64,000 nt of DNA from Clostridia bacterium (GTDB taxonomy: Bacteria > Bacillota > Clostridia > Monoglobales > Monoglobaceae): assembly GCA_017546145.1 (NCBI GenBank), contig JAFYXN010000005.1:62001-126000 (forward strand), in the 5' to 3' direction. Both the position numbers and the translations under genes were made by a program. This document shows, one piece after another, positions 41,071 to 50,015 of this stretch. Under the pieces are notes generated by a model that was not told the origin of the DNA, ran no database searches, and saw nothing but the letters and a program-made list of their open reading frames with translations. Position 1 is the stretch's first letter, and the number at the start of each line of letters is the position of its first letter.

Positions 41071-41934
41071 ATGTTAGTTTCAGTTACTGAAATGTTGCAG
41101 AAGGCAAGAAAGGAAAAATACGCCGTAGGTCAGTTTAATATCAACAATCTTGAATGGACAAAGGCAATCCTTCTTACTGCAGAAGAATGCAAATCCCCTG
41201 TTATCCTCGGCGTATCAGAGGGCGCAGGAAAATATATGACAGGCTACAAAACAATTGTAGGTATGGTTAACGGTATGCTGGAGAGTCTTAATATTACAGT
41301 TCCCGTGGCACTTCACCTTGACCACGGCAGCTATGACGGAGCTCTTGCGGCAATGGAAGCAGGTTTTTCGTCAATTATGTTTGACGGCTCACACTATGCA
41401 ATTGAAGAAAACGTTGCAAAAACTACCGAGCTTGTAAACTTAGCTCACTCAAAGGGAGTATCTTTAGAGGCAGAGGTTGGCTCAATCGGCGGTGAGGAAG
41501 ACGGCGTTGTTGGTGCAGGCGAAGTTGCAGACCCGGCTGAATGTAAGATGATTGCAGACCTCGGCATTGATATTCTTGCTGCAGGTATTGGTAATATCCA
41601 CGGCAAATACCCCGAAAACTGGCAGGGACTCAATTTTGATGTTTTGGCTGAAATCAGTGAAAAAACAAGTCCGATGCCTCTTGTTCTTCACGGCGGAACA
41701 GGTATCCCTGAGGAAATGATTAAAAAGGCAATTTCTTTGGGCGTTAGCAAAATCAATGTAAACACTGAATGTCAGCTCTCATTTGCAGAGGCTACCAGAA
41801 AGTACATCGAAGCAGGCAAAGACCTCGAAGGCAAGGGCTTTGACCCAAGAAAGCTTCTTGCTCCCGGTTTTGAGGCAATCAAGGCAACTGTTAAAGAAAA
41901 AATGGAGCTTTTCGGCTCAATCGGCAAGGCGTAA
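41071..41934 (+). CDS. fba: Class II fructose-bisphosphate aldolase
   Basis: The 287-residue zinc enzyme splits fructose 1,6-bisphosphate in glycolysis. Metal and substrate motifs are ALHLDHGSYDGALAAMEAGF with the first zinc ligand, SLEAEVGSIGGEED, GNIHGKYP and LHGGTGIPEEMI, and NVNTECQ. AGGAGG lies a few bases before the ATG. It is a single-gene unit with its own promoter and terminator and with strongly biased codons. Confidence 0.97.
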   Translation: MLVSVTEMLQKARKEKYAVGQFNINNLEWTKAILLTAEECKSPVILGVSEGAGKYMTGYKTIVGMVNGMLESLNITVPVALHLDHGSYDGALAAMEAGFSSIMFDGSHYAIEENVAKTTELVNLAHSKGVSLEAEVGSIGGEEDGVVGAGEVADPAECKMIADLGIDILAAGIGNIHGKYPENWQGLNFDVLAEISEKTSPMPLVLHGGTGIPEEMIKKAISLGVSKINVNTECQLSFAEATRKYIEAGKDLEGKGFDPRKLLAPGFEAIKATVKEKMELFGSIGKA

Positions 41935-41948
41935 ATTGTTGAGTTTTA

Positions 41949-41992
41949 AGAGGTTGTTTAAAAGGCGTAGCTTTTTAAACAGCCTCTTTTTT
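41949..41992 (+). terminator. Terminator after fba
   Basis: AGAGGTTGTTTAAAA pairs with TTTTTAAACAGCCTCT, followed by TTTT. Confidence 0.9.
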
Positions 41993-42068
41993 CATAAGTT
42001 TACAAAAAATTCAGGACATTTTAGAAGGAATATGTTATAATAAAAAAGTATCAGGGAGGTGATACTTT

Positions 42069-42944
42069 TTGAAACATCAAAAAGTAAGTATAATAAATCT
42101 TATCATGCTGACGGTTGCCGGCATTGTCAATGCAATTGGTATAACCATTTTTCTTGCTCCGGTAAAGCTGTACGACAGCGGTATTTCAGGCACGTCAATG
42201 CTCCTTTCACAAATTACACCGCAATATCTTACACTTTCGGTATTTCTGGTTTTGCTGAACATTCCGTTGTTTTTGTATGGACTTAAAAAGCAAGGCAGAC
42301 TGTTCACCTTTTACGCAATTTACACGGTTTGTGTGTATTCAATTTCTGCATGGCTGATTACCGACGTTTTGCCGGTTGATGTAAGATTTGCGTCACCGCT
42401 TGCAGGGACAGACTTATTCCTTTGCGCGTTGTTTGGCGGAGTAATTTCAGGTATAGGCAGTGGTCTTGCGATACGCTATGGCGGTGCGATGGACGGAATT
42501 GAGGTTATGGCGGTTATTTTCGCCAAGCGGCTGGGCGTTACTGTGGGTACATTTGTTATGGTATACAATGTTGCACTTTACATAATCAGCGGAATTATTA
42601 TAAACAGCTGGATTTTACCGCTTTACTCAATTGTGACGTACGCAGCGGCACTTAAAACCATTGACTTCCTTGTTGAAGGCTTTGACCGCGCCAAGTGCGC
42701 AGTGATTATAACCGAGCATCCCGATGAAATCTGCAAGGAGCTTTCATCAGAGTTTGAAAGCGGAATGACACGTCTTAATGCACGTGGCGGATATTCAAAT
42801 GCCGATAAGACCATGATATATTTTGTTGTGAACCGCTTCCAGATTGTAAAGATGAAAAACATTGTTCACGACATAGACCCTTCGGCGTATATTATAATTT
42901 CTGAAGTGGCAGACCTTTTTTCAAGCAATCAGGATAAGGCATAA
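42069..42944 (+). CDS. YitT-family membrane protein (DUF161/DUF2179)
   Basis: The 291-residue protein has five membrane helices that hold the YitT repeats (NAIGITIFLAPVKLYDSGISG and SGLAIRYGGAMDGIEVMAV) and a C-terminal cytoplasmic DUF2179 domain with RGGYSNADKTMIYFVVNRFQ. Function is unknown for the family. It begins with TTG, preceded by GGGAGGTGAT at the right distance. The following 90 bases contain a palindromic sequence like an IS3-family end. Confidence 0.9.
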   Translation: MKHQKVSIINLIMLTVAGIVNAIGITIFLAPVKLYDSGISGTSMLLSQITPQYLTLSVFLVLLNIPLFLYGLKKQGRLFTFYAIYTVCVYSISAWLITDVLPVDVRFASPLAGTDLFLCALFGGVISGIGSGLAIRYGGAMDGIEVMAVIFAKRLGVTVGTFVMVYNVALYIISGIIINSWILPLYSIVTYAAALKTIDFLVEGFDRAKCAVIITEHPDEICKELSSEFESGMTRLNARGGYSNADKTMIYFVVNRFQIVKMKNIVHDIDPSAYIIISEVADLFSSNQDKA

Positions 42945-42963
42945 AATAAAGGGGTGGATTTTG

Positions 42964-43012
42964 ATGTGACCCCAAAAAGTTAGACCAAAAATCTAACTAT
43001 TGGGAGGTCGGT
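42964..43012. mobile_element. Possible remnant of an IS3-family end
   Basis: The string TGTGACCCCAAAAAGTTAGA resembles the terminal inverted repeats of several IS3-family insertion sequences. It forms a hairpin with TCTAACTATTGGGAGGTC (GTTAGA/TCTAAC and GACCCCAA/TTGGGAGGTC). No transposase is present. It could instead serve as the terminator between the YitT and nucleotidyltransferase genes. Confidence 0.4.
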
Positions 43013-43038
43013 TCATTTATATCCATCCCTTTAATAAT

Positions 43039-44214
43039 CTATAAATTTTTTGAAATCCCTGCGCGGTTAAGATGCTCTTCAAAGGTGTTAACCTTATCCT
43101 TGCTGACCTCTGCGGTTGAAGAAAGCATTTTTAGCTCGCTTGTGCGGAAGAAGAGTATTTTAAACCACCTGACAAGCATAAACACCGGATACAATGCCGG
43201 GTATTTTTTTGTTATAGGAAATAGCAGCTTTATTGTTCTTGGCGAAGGGAAGATTTTTTGCAGAATAATTTTTCGTTTTGCTGTAGCTATGTTGTTGGTC
43301 GAACCTCGGCTTACACCTGCTGTAGCTCGGTTTTCTGCAGTGCCGAATGAACCGCTTTTTAAGATATACTCAGCCATTTCTTTAACCGTATCGTCAAATT
43401 CTGATGAGGGTGAATCCGAAAACCACATTTCGGCAAGCTTTCTTATGTTGTCCTCAAATTTTTCAAGGTTTAGTTTTGCAAGCTCGCGGCTTATGTAGCT
43501 TCGGTCAAGTGCTGTGCGGTTTAAAACAAATATGTCCATTACGTGCATAATACCTATTCCGCCTTGCGAATAGTGCTTTGCAAGGTGGCTTACGGTGTAG
43601 ATGTACAGGTCATCAAGCGGCATTTCGTGGATAAATTCCTTGCCGTCTTTTTTTTGACCAAATTTCCAACCATCGCCATAATAGGCATACAGCGTTTTTG
43701 TAACGTCTTGCACAAGTGTTTTATGAAGCTCTGTTACTAATTGCGGACTTTTATAAATAATTTCGTAAGTTGTTTCATGGTCAAAGGTAAATCCCAAGCT
43801 GTTTAATATGGGGTTTATTTTTTCGACATCACTTTCATCAACAAGAATGTCGGTATCGGTCATGTATCTAAGCGCAGGATGTGGATAAAAATGCTTTATG
43901 CAGAAACCTTTAAGAGGCATTGCACGAAGTCCTGCTTGCTCCATTTTGTCAAGAAAAGCAGAAATTACAACCTCTTGTGTTGCCTCGCGCGCTGTGGCGC
44001 GGTTGTTTTCATATATGAACTTTTTTGCAAGCTCGGGCGGCATCTGTTTGAGAATGTTTGGGCATAATGCAACAAACCCCGCCAGATGATGCGCCTTTGA
44101 AAAGGCATAAAGTGCTTCAAAGTCAATCTGTGCATCCTGCGGAGGGGTAAAGTTACTTTTACTTAATAAAGATTTTAATATTGAAATAAGATAAAGCGGT
44201 AAAGATATTCTCAT
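43039..44214 (-). CDS. Nucleotidyltransferase-fold protein (NTP_transf_5 family)
   Basis: The 391-residue protein has the PF14907-type nucleotidyltransferase core: AMPLKGFCIKHFYPHPALRYMTDTDILVDESDVEKI, described here as MPLKGF (about 118-123), RYMTDTDILV (about 135-144), and HKTLVQ. The DTDILV carries the metal-binding aspartates. Such proteins are often found next to PqqD-like and HprK-like genes or in polysaccharide loci, and their substrate is unknown. It is the last gene of the minus-strand exopolysaccharide operon, overlapping the upstream gene by four bases. It may be linked by function to the cassette at 24-27 kb. Confidence 0.82.
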   Translation of the reverse strand: MRISLPLYLISILKSLLSKSNFTPPQDAQIDFEALYAFSKAHHLAGFVALCPNILKQMPPELAKKFIYENNRATAREATQEVVISAFLDKMEQAGLRAMPLKGFCIKHFYPHPALRYMTDTDILVDESDVEKINPILNSLGFTFDHETTYEIIYKSPQLVTELHKTLVQDVTKTLYAYYGDGWKFGQKKDGKEFIHEMPLDDLYIYTVSHLAKHYSQGGIGIMHVMDIFVLNRTALDRSYISRELAKLNLEKFEDNIRKLAEMWFSDSPSSEFDDTVKEMAEYILKSGSFGTAENRATAGVSRGSTNNIATAKRKIILQKIFPSPRTIKLLFPITKKYPALYPVFMLVRWFKILFFRTSELKMLSSTAEVSKDKVNTFEEHLNRAGISKNL

Positions 44215-45359
44215 TTTATCACCTTTAAAAGAAACCTTTTTATGAGATTAGTACATCTTTTAATAAAATTATTGTTTACATTTTGCTTTATAGCTTTTTT
44301 AAACGAGACTGCACAAAGAAGTTTCATAAATCTCTTTCGATTTTTAGGGATGCAAGCAGACCGATAAGCGGATGGGTTAAATTTAAGGGCACTATCTATG
44401 TCAACTTTTTTATGGTGCATTTTAGATGATATTGCATTAATAAGTTGTCTGCCTTTTTCTGAATTTTCCAATACTAAAGAAGTTCCTTTATTGTCAAAAA
44501 ATTCAGGATGTATTTTTTCTATCCCCCAAAAGTCTGCAAGCGTTATATCACTTTGTCTTTCAAGAGATTTCGAATGACAATCATAGCAAGATGGTCTAAG
44601 ATATAAATTTTCTAAAAAACCTTTCATAAATAAATTTCTATTAAATGGTTGTGTATATTTTTTTTCTTTATCAAAATCCAGCCTTACAAAATATCTTTTC
44701 CAGCCATAGCTTTTGTCACGAAAAGTTACTTTTTTTGCTTTTGCTCCAATTTGATTTTCTATAAACTTTAAATATTCTTTCCACACAAGCGGAGAAGGGA
44801 CACCATGACATACTATATCCTGACAAACGAGATTTTCATAATCTTTCCCCAAAAATGTTAATAGTCCACTTATTTGGCAGGGGGTGCCTGAAAACAACAC
44901 TTTCATGCCTGCTTCAAGATACTCCCTTGCCTGTTTATATGTGTCACCTATTTTGCTTTGGACATATTTTGAACCCTGGAGTTTTTTCAATTCATCAATG
45001 TCACGGATTCCCATGTGACAGACATTCAGGTCATTATCAAAAGCTGCACCAAAAACAACCCCGTCTTGGCTTATTATATGCTCTGCCAATAACGCAAAAA
45101 TTCCCCCTGATGAACTAAGTTTTCTCGTTTCATCGCTTTTATTTATGCAAGCATAAGCATTGCCTTTAGGGTATCCTTTATATTTTGTCAGTACGGGACA
45201 AACTCTTTGACAGATGCCACAATCTATACATTTTTCATTATCGATTTCGGGGTATAAAAAGCCCTCTTCATCCGGTTTCATAGATATGCAGTTTTTAGGG
45301 CAGGCATTAAAACAGGCGTAACAGCCTGAGCATTTTTCAAAATCAACTATTTTTTGCAT
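44211..45359 (-). CDS. FrhB-type iron-sulfur protein of a polysaccharide locus
   Basis: The 382-residue protein begins with two [4Fe-4S] clusters (CSGCYACFNACP and CIDCGICQRVCP), followed by the coenzyme F420 hydrogenase beta-subunit N and C domains, with SSSGGIFALLAEHII, GTPCQISGLL and DIVCHGVPSPLVW. Clostridia do not use F420 in this way. Such proteins recur in exopolysaccharide loci next to pyruvyl transferases, as here, and probably reduce a sugar or lipid-linked intermediate. It overlaps both neighbours (4 and 13 bases), so it belongs to the operon. Confidence 0.85.
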   Translation of the reverse strand: MQKIVDFEKCSGCYACFNACPKNCISMKPDEEGFLYPEIDNEKCIDCGICQRVCPVLTKYKGYPKGNAYACINKSDETRKLSSSGGIFALLAEHIISQDGVVFGAAFDNDLNVCHMGIRDIDELKKLQGSKYVQSKIGDTYKQAREYLEAGMKVLFSGTPCQISGLLTFLGKDYENLVCQDIVCHGVPSPLVWKEYLKFIENQIGAKAKKVTFRDKSYGWKRYFVRLDFDKEKKYTQPFNRNLFMKGFLENLYLRPSCYDCHSKSLERQSDITLADFWGIEKIHPEFFDNKGTSLVLENSEKGRQLINAISSKMHHKKVDIDSALKFNPSAYRSACIPKNRKRFMKLLCAVSFKKAIKQNVNNNFIKRCTNLIKRFLLKVIK

Positions 45360-46876
45360 AATTTATTCCTCAACTTTTCAAGGGGCTTGAGTACAAGATT
45401 TTTCTCGCTAATATTCATTCCAAACAACCATATTAGCACTGCATATATTACGCAATAAAGCAGAATAACAGCTATTAAGCTACCCAAGCTTTCGGGTATA
45501 AGTAAGAATGTTTTTGTAATTTCACCCAGACCCACACAAATGGCACTAAGACTCAAAAGCCTCATAAGTTTTTTCCAAAACAAAAACATATCAAGATTCA
45601 TTCTTTTATAATAATACCAGTTCATAAATAGAATATTTCCTACTGTTAGGGAAATTGCCGTACCAATAGCAGCACCACTTGTTCCCCATTTCTTTATGCA
45701 GGGAATGCTTACAAAAATATTTCCTATTGCGACAAGTAAATAAACTAACGCTCTTGCTTTGTGCATATTTTTTGCCCTTTGTATTTCAATGCCAAGGTTT
45801 TGAACAAGAGGAACCGTGGCAGGAATCATAAGAAACAAACCTATCAAATAAGCTTCACCATACCCTTTTCCCGCCCACAAAGCAATAAATTCTCTGCCAA
45901 AAATTATAAACCCAGTAACAACAAGGCCAAGAACCAAAAATTGTATTCTACCCACCTTTATAAAAAGGTCGGTCAAAAGATTGTTGTCATCATTTTTTGC
46001 TACAATAAAATTCACACGGGGAATAAACACTGCGGAAACTGCTGCCGAAAGCGTAATGTACAGAGTATTAAGCTGGGCTGCAACACCATATACAGCAACA
46101 GCGGAGGTTCCGATCATCCTTCCAAGCAAAAATTTGTCCACACTCCAGTTGAGTTGGTCAACTATCATTCCCAAAAAAATAAAGAAAGTAAATCCCCACA
46201 TCTCTTTAAATACAGAAAGCTCAAATGATGAAAACCGAAAACGTACTTTTAGTTTTTTTATGCAGAAGAATCCGTCTGCAACAAGACCTGCAACCGTAAG
46301 AATTGTTGTTATGGCAACCATAGCGATGGACCCATATCCCATAAAAAGAAGTGGCAATGTTAAAAAGGGGTTAAAAATTTCCCTGAGAAGCTTGACCAGC
46401 CTTTGAAAAAAGAACTTTTCATGGGCTGTCATAATGCTTGAAAATACACTGTTTATGAAAGTTACTGCCATATTAAAAATCATTATGGCCAGCAGAATCC
46501 GCGCTTTGTAAAGCTCTGTCTCAGTTAAGCCGCTGCCAAAAATGCTGGTCGCATTTTTAATCATAATACCGCCACACAAGATGCATATAACGGCTATAAC
46601 CGAAAAAATGGTCATAAACATTCCGTTTAGTTTTTCAATTTCCTCATTTTCATCTTTAACCTTGTACCTTGAAAAAAACCGGACATAGCTTGCCCCAAAC
46701 CCAAGGCTCAAAAGACTCAAGTACGATACAACAGAATAAACCAGTTGGTAAAGCCCATATTCACTTTGTCCAAGCAGTCTGAGCATAACAGGAGTATACA
46801 AAAGTCCTGTAAGAATATGCACCCCTTGCGTTGCGTAAGAGAGAATTGCGCCTGCTTTCAACTGGTTAAATTTCAT
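45347..46876 (-). CDS. Wzx-type polysaccharide flippase
   Basis: The 509-residue membrane protein of the MATE/MurJ-like flippase superfamily has 12-14 helices. The N-terminus YATQGVHILTGLLYTPVMLRLLG is typical of oligosaccharide flippases (RfbX/Wzx). It would move the undecaprenyl-linked repeat unit across the membrane for polymerisation by the EpsG-like protein in the same operon. It is separated by four bases from the pyruvyl transferase gene. Confidence 0.92.
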   Translation of the reverse strand: MKFNQLKAGAILSYATQGVHILTGLLYTPVMLRLLGQSEYGLYQLVYSVVSYLSLLSLGFGASYVRFFSRYKVKDENEEIEKLNGMFMTIFSVIAVICILCGGIMIKNATSIFGSGLTETELYKARILLAIMIFNMAVTFINSVFSSIMTAHEKFFFQRLVKLLREIFNPFLTLPLLFMGYGSIAMVAITTILTVAGLVADGFFCIKKLKVRFRFSSFELSVFKEMWGFTFFIFLGMIVDQLNWSVDKFLLGRMIGTSAVAVYGVAAQLNTLYITLSAAVSAVFIPRVNFIVAKNDDNNLLTDLFIKVGRIQFLVLGLVVTGFIIFGREFIALWAGKGYGEAYLIGLFLMIPATVPLVQNLGIEIQRAKNMHKARALVYLLVAIGNIFVSIPCIKKWGTSGAAIGTAISLTVGNILFMNWYYYKRMNLDMFLFWKKLMRLLSLSAICVGLGEITKTFLLIPESLGSLIAVILLYCVIYAVLIWLFGMNISEKNLVLKPLEKLRNKLCKK

Positions 46877-46880
46877 TTTA

Positions 46881-48059
46881 TTAGTCTCCTATTAGATTCT
46901 TCAAGAATTTAGCAGAATTTTTTGCTTTTTTAATGTATTCAGGCAATTTTTCCGTATAAAGCTTCTTTATGCTTTCTTCATTGTCTAAGACGTACATAAA
47001 AGAATCAATCACCCTTTGGGGATTGTCAATGGTTTGAACCGGAACAACAAAATTTTCTTCTGTTCCGAACAAATCTTTTGCAATTCCTCTTGCTTTCACA
47101 GAATATCCAAGCACCACTGTAGGAACACCGCTTGAATATGCCGCTATTGTGGAATGTGTTCTTGCTCCCACAAAAAACCGACAGCGAGCAATATAACCTT
47201 TAAGCTGTTTGCAATTTAGCGAAATATCATCCATCAATACCACTCTGTTTGTGCTTTTGTATCTCTCAAAAATAGGCAAAAGCGCAGCAATATCATCATT
47301 GCCTTTTTTTCGTACGTGAGGGATAAGTGCAATATTCATTTCGGTATTATCCAGGATATAGTCTACAAGTTTATATGCGGCCGCAGAAACTGCATCGCTA
47401 TCCTGAGAATACCTGAAAGCCAGGGGACTAAGATTTATTCCTACCATGTTTCCCTCTTTCCAATTCATGGGCAAATCAAGAAATTCAGTTTCAAGCAAAA
47501 ATGCAGGGTCAGAAACAAGATGCACTTTGTCACTCAATCCATTTTCTACAAGGGCATTATAGGTGATACTTTCTCTTGCCGTTATAATGTCAAAGGTTTT
47601 TAAATGTTTGGAAAGCTCGCCAGGGAGTTCCTTTGGCTCAATGGAAGCACCCCAAAGCATGGTTTTACACCCCTTTTTTTTCAGAATTCTGTCTGTTGGC
47701 CAAAGCATTTTTCCTTTGCTATAGCAGTAATTATCTCCGCCAATAGCAATGCAACAATCTTGACTTTTGCCTAGCTTAACAGAAACCTTGTCAGAGAGGA
47801 TCATATTTTCAAGCCACTTTATATTGAAAAGTCTTTTGTCTATGTGATAAAAAACGTATTTCGCACTTTTTCTTTTTAGTCCATTTGCTTTAATTATTTT
47901 GACATTTTCAATTTCTATATCTTCTTGAGGGGAATTTGATGAAATTACTATATCTGCTTCTGCAAAGATTTTATGTATTTCCTTAGATACAGTTCTGGCC
48001 AATGCTTCGCAGCCGCGGTTTAAACTTCCTCCATGCTGATATATTAAAAATTTCTTCAT
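46881..48059 (-). CDS. Polysaccharide pyruvyl transferase
   Basis: The 392-residue enzyme of the CsaB/WcaK family adds a pyruvate ketal to a sugar. Visible motifs include the N-terminal YQHGGSLNRGCEALART, AIGGDNYCYS, VGINLSPLAF and the C-terminal FVGARTHSTIAAYSSGVPTVVLGYSVKARGI. SLH domains bind pyruvylated wall polymers, so it might prepare the anchor for SLH proteins such as the one at 24 kb; this is inference. AAGGAGGA precedes the ATG at 48059, and a longer frame overlaps the upstream gene without a site. Confidence 0.9.
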   Translation of the reverse strand: MKKFLIYQHGGSLNRGCEALARTVSKEIHKIFAEADIVISSNSPQEDIEIENVKIIKANGLKRKSAKYVFYHIDKRLFNIKWLENMILSDKVSVKLGKSQDCCIAIGGDNYCYSKGKMLWPTDRILKKKGCKTMLWGASIEPKELPGELSKHLKTFDIITARESITYNALVENGLSDKVHLVSDPAFLLETEFLDLPMNWKEGNMVGINLSPLAFRYSQDSDAVSAAAYKLVDYILDNTEMNIALIPHVRKKGNDDIAALLPIFERYKSTNRVVLMDDISLNCKQLKGYIARCRFFVGARTHSTIAAYSSGVPTVVLGYSVKARGIAKDLFGTEENFVVPVQTIDNPQRVIDSFMYVLDNEESIKKLYTEKLPEYIKKAKNSAKFLKNLIGD

Positions 48060-48070
48060 ATTTTCCTCCT

Positions 48071-49198
48071 TTATGTTCTTGCCCAGTATGGCAATATCCA
48101 AATATATGGGATAATATCAGATTGACCAAGTATGTATGATGTAATTGTAAATCGTAAAATTACATACAAAAGGACCAAAAGCCTTGCTGTCCATTTTGAA
48201 TGATGATCATTATAACAATTTGGTAAATCTGCAAGAAGCCAGACGCTTGGTATTCTGAAATACCAGCCTATACGCTTCGCGTATGGGTTTATAAAGCCGC
48301 TAAATCCAATAGCTACACTTATATAGTAAAGGAATGCAAATAGTGAGTTTTTTTTGTTAACCTTAACAAGTCGCGTATGATGTATTGCAAAAATAACACC
48401 GACAAGCAGATTAAGATAAAAACTGTAGTTATTAAATTCTTCTTTTCCTGAGTATTTGCCAAAACCAACATAGCTTTGAAGTTTTTCTGTTTCAAACTCC
48501 ATTTCTGAAAACAGGCCTAAAAAGTCTGTTAGTCCAATAGACATGGATGCAATGACAACTAAAATTATCATTAAAATGGGCCAATGCAGCAGTTTCTCAT
48601 TCTTTGTCCAAATAAAGTAGGTAAAAATCATAATAAATGCTGACAAGTGAAAACTGCTTGCAAGTAAAACAAAAAACAAAAATTTTGGGAAATCTTTCTT
48701 AAAAACATATACAAAGCTGTATGCGATAATAACAGTAGCAAGCGTTTGCCTCATTCCATTAAACGAACTCAAAAAAGACTGTATAAAAAAAATATAGCTT
48801 ACCATCGCAATAGCTTCTGGATTAAATTTTTGATTGGCTTTATGCATGAAAATAATTGTCAGGGCGGAATACACTCCCAAATAAACTCTAACGTTATTAA
48901 AATAGCCCAAAAATTTTGTTAATACTCGGTGTCCTAACTCCGAAAAAAGAGTAAGCCCAGTAAAAAGTTCTTCTTTTGGTATGCGTCTTATTAAGAAATA
49001 GTTTTGCATATATCTTAGTGTATCTGTTCCGCATACATGATATGCTCCTATTATGATAGGAATGGCGTATGCGCTTAACACCAGTAGGGTTGACAAGAAG
49101 GTTTTTCGTTTTTGTACTTCCGGGGTTACACCCAACAAGTATGAAGATAACCCTAATGAAAGCAAATAAAAAAGCCAGCTATTAAATTCACTAAACAT
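48071..49198 (-). CDS. EpsG-like polysaccharide polymerase
   Basis: The 375-residue membrane protein with about 10-11 helices matches the EpsG family of O-antigen-polymerase-like proteins. The characteristic part is GTDTLRYMQNYF near residue 60, and FNGMRQTLATVIIAYSF follows. It probably joins repeat units outside the membrane. It is in the operon with the flippase and glycosyltransferases. Confidence 0.88.
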   Translation of the reverse strand: MFSEFNSWLFYLLSLGLSSYLLGVTPEVQKRKTFLSTLLVLSAYAIPIIIGAYHVCGTDTLRYMQNYFLIRRIPKEELFTGLTLFSELGHRVLTKFLGYFNNVRVYLGVYSALTIIFMHKANQKFNPEAIAMVSYIFFIQSFLSSFNGMRQTLATVIIAYSFVYVFKKDFPKFLFFVLLASSFHLSAFIMIFTYFIWTKNEKLLHWPILMIILVVIASMSIGLTDFLGLFSEMEFETEKLQSYVGFGKYSGKEEFNNYSFYLNLLVGVIFAIHHTRLVKVNKKNSLFAFLYYISVAIGFSGFINPYAKRIGWYFRIPSVWLLADLPNCYNDHHSKWTARLLVLLYVILRFTITSYILGQSDIIPYIWILPYWART

Positions 49199-49218
49199 AC
49201 TGTTCGTTCCTTTTATAC

Positions 49219-50013
49219 TTATCTGAATTTATGGTAGAAAAACATTACAAAATTTGGCATAATAGCAGAAATAACAGGTTTATATATTTTATACCATTTT
49301 CTGCGTGGAACATTTAATATTTTATAATATTTTCTTATTGTTTTGACAAAACACAATGCATCCTTGACCGTTCTGCGTTTAAAATCTTGTTTCCTTTCTC
49401 TGATACAATAGAGAACCTCGTGCAGAGTATATCCGTTGAAATTTGCCACGCGCATCTTGAAGCACAAATCCAAATCCTCTCCTCGTAAGGTTTCGGGACT
49501 TACGGTGTACCCACCAATGGCATTAAAGGACGATTTTCTCATCATCATTGTTGCATGAACTAAGGGTAATCCGGGTGAGACAGGCTTTTGGAAGGGATAT
49601 TCTGTCCCTTTCATTCCTCTTATGGCTCTGTTGCCAGTTTCATCAAATGTTACAGCTGCAGTACTTACAATATCAAATTCAGGGTGGTTATTAAGAACCT
49701 CTGCCTGCTTTTCAAGTCTTTGCGGCATAGAAATATCATCCGAATCCATTATTGCAAGATATTCGCCTTTTGCCTCTTTGGCACAACGGTTTCGGGTATA
49801 TGCCGCGTGGTGATTTTCCTCGTTTTTGAGAACTCTTATGTTTTCATGTTTTTCAGCATACTCTGAAATAACCTGATATGTATTATCGGTTGATGCATCA
49901 TCACAGATAACAAGCTCCCAATCTTTATATGTTTGATTTATAATGGAGTCTATTGCTTCTGACACAAGTTCTTCCTGGTTATGTACAGCCATTATTACAC
50001 TAACTTTTGGCAT
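49219..50013 (-). CDS. Family 2 glycosyltransferase
   Basis: The 264-residue enzyme has a GT-A fold: VSVIMAVHNQEELVSEAI at the N-terminus, the NDP contact in VICDDASTDNT, the metal motif MDSDDIS, and the RGEDLDLCFKMR acceptor segment. It lacks membrane helices. It would add a sugar to the lipid-linked repeat unit. The donor and acceptor are unknown. It starts three bases after the GT4 gene. Confidence 0.92.
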   Translation of the reverse strand: MPKVSVIMAVHNQEELVSEAIDSIINQTYKDWELVICDDASTDNTYQVISEYAEKHENIRVLKNEENHHAAYTRNRCAKEAKGEYLAIMDSDDISMPQRLEKQAEVLNNHPEFDIVSTAAVTFDETGNRAIRGMKGTEYPFQKPVSPGLPLVHATMMMRKSSFNAIGGYTVSPETLRGEDLDLCFKMRVANFNGYTLHEVLYCIRERKQDFKRRTVKDALCFVKTIRKYYKILNVPRRKWYKIYKPVISAIMPNFVMFFYHKFR

Positions 50014-50015
50014 AA

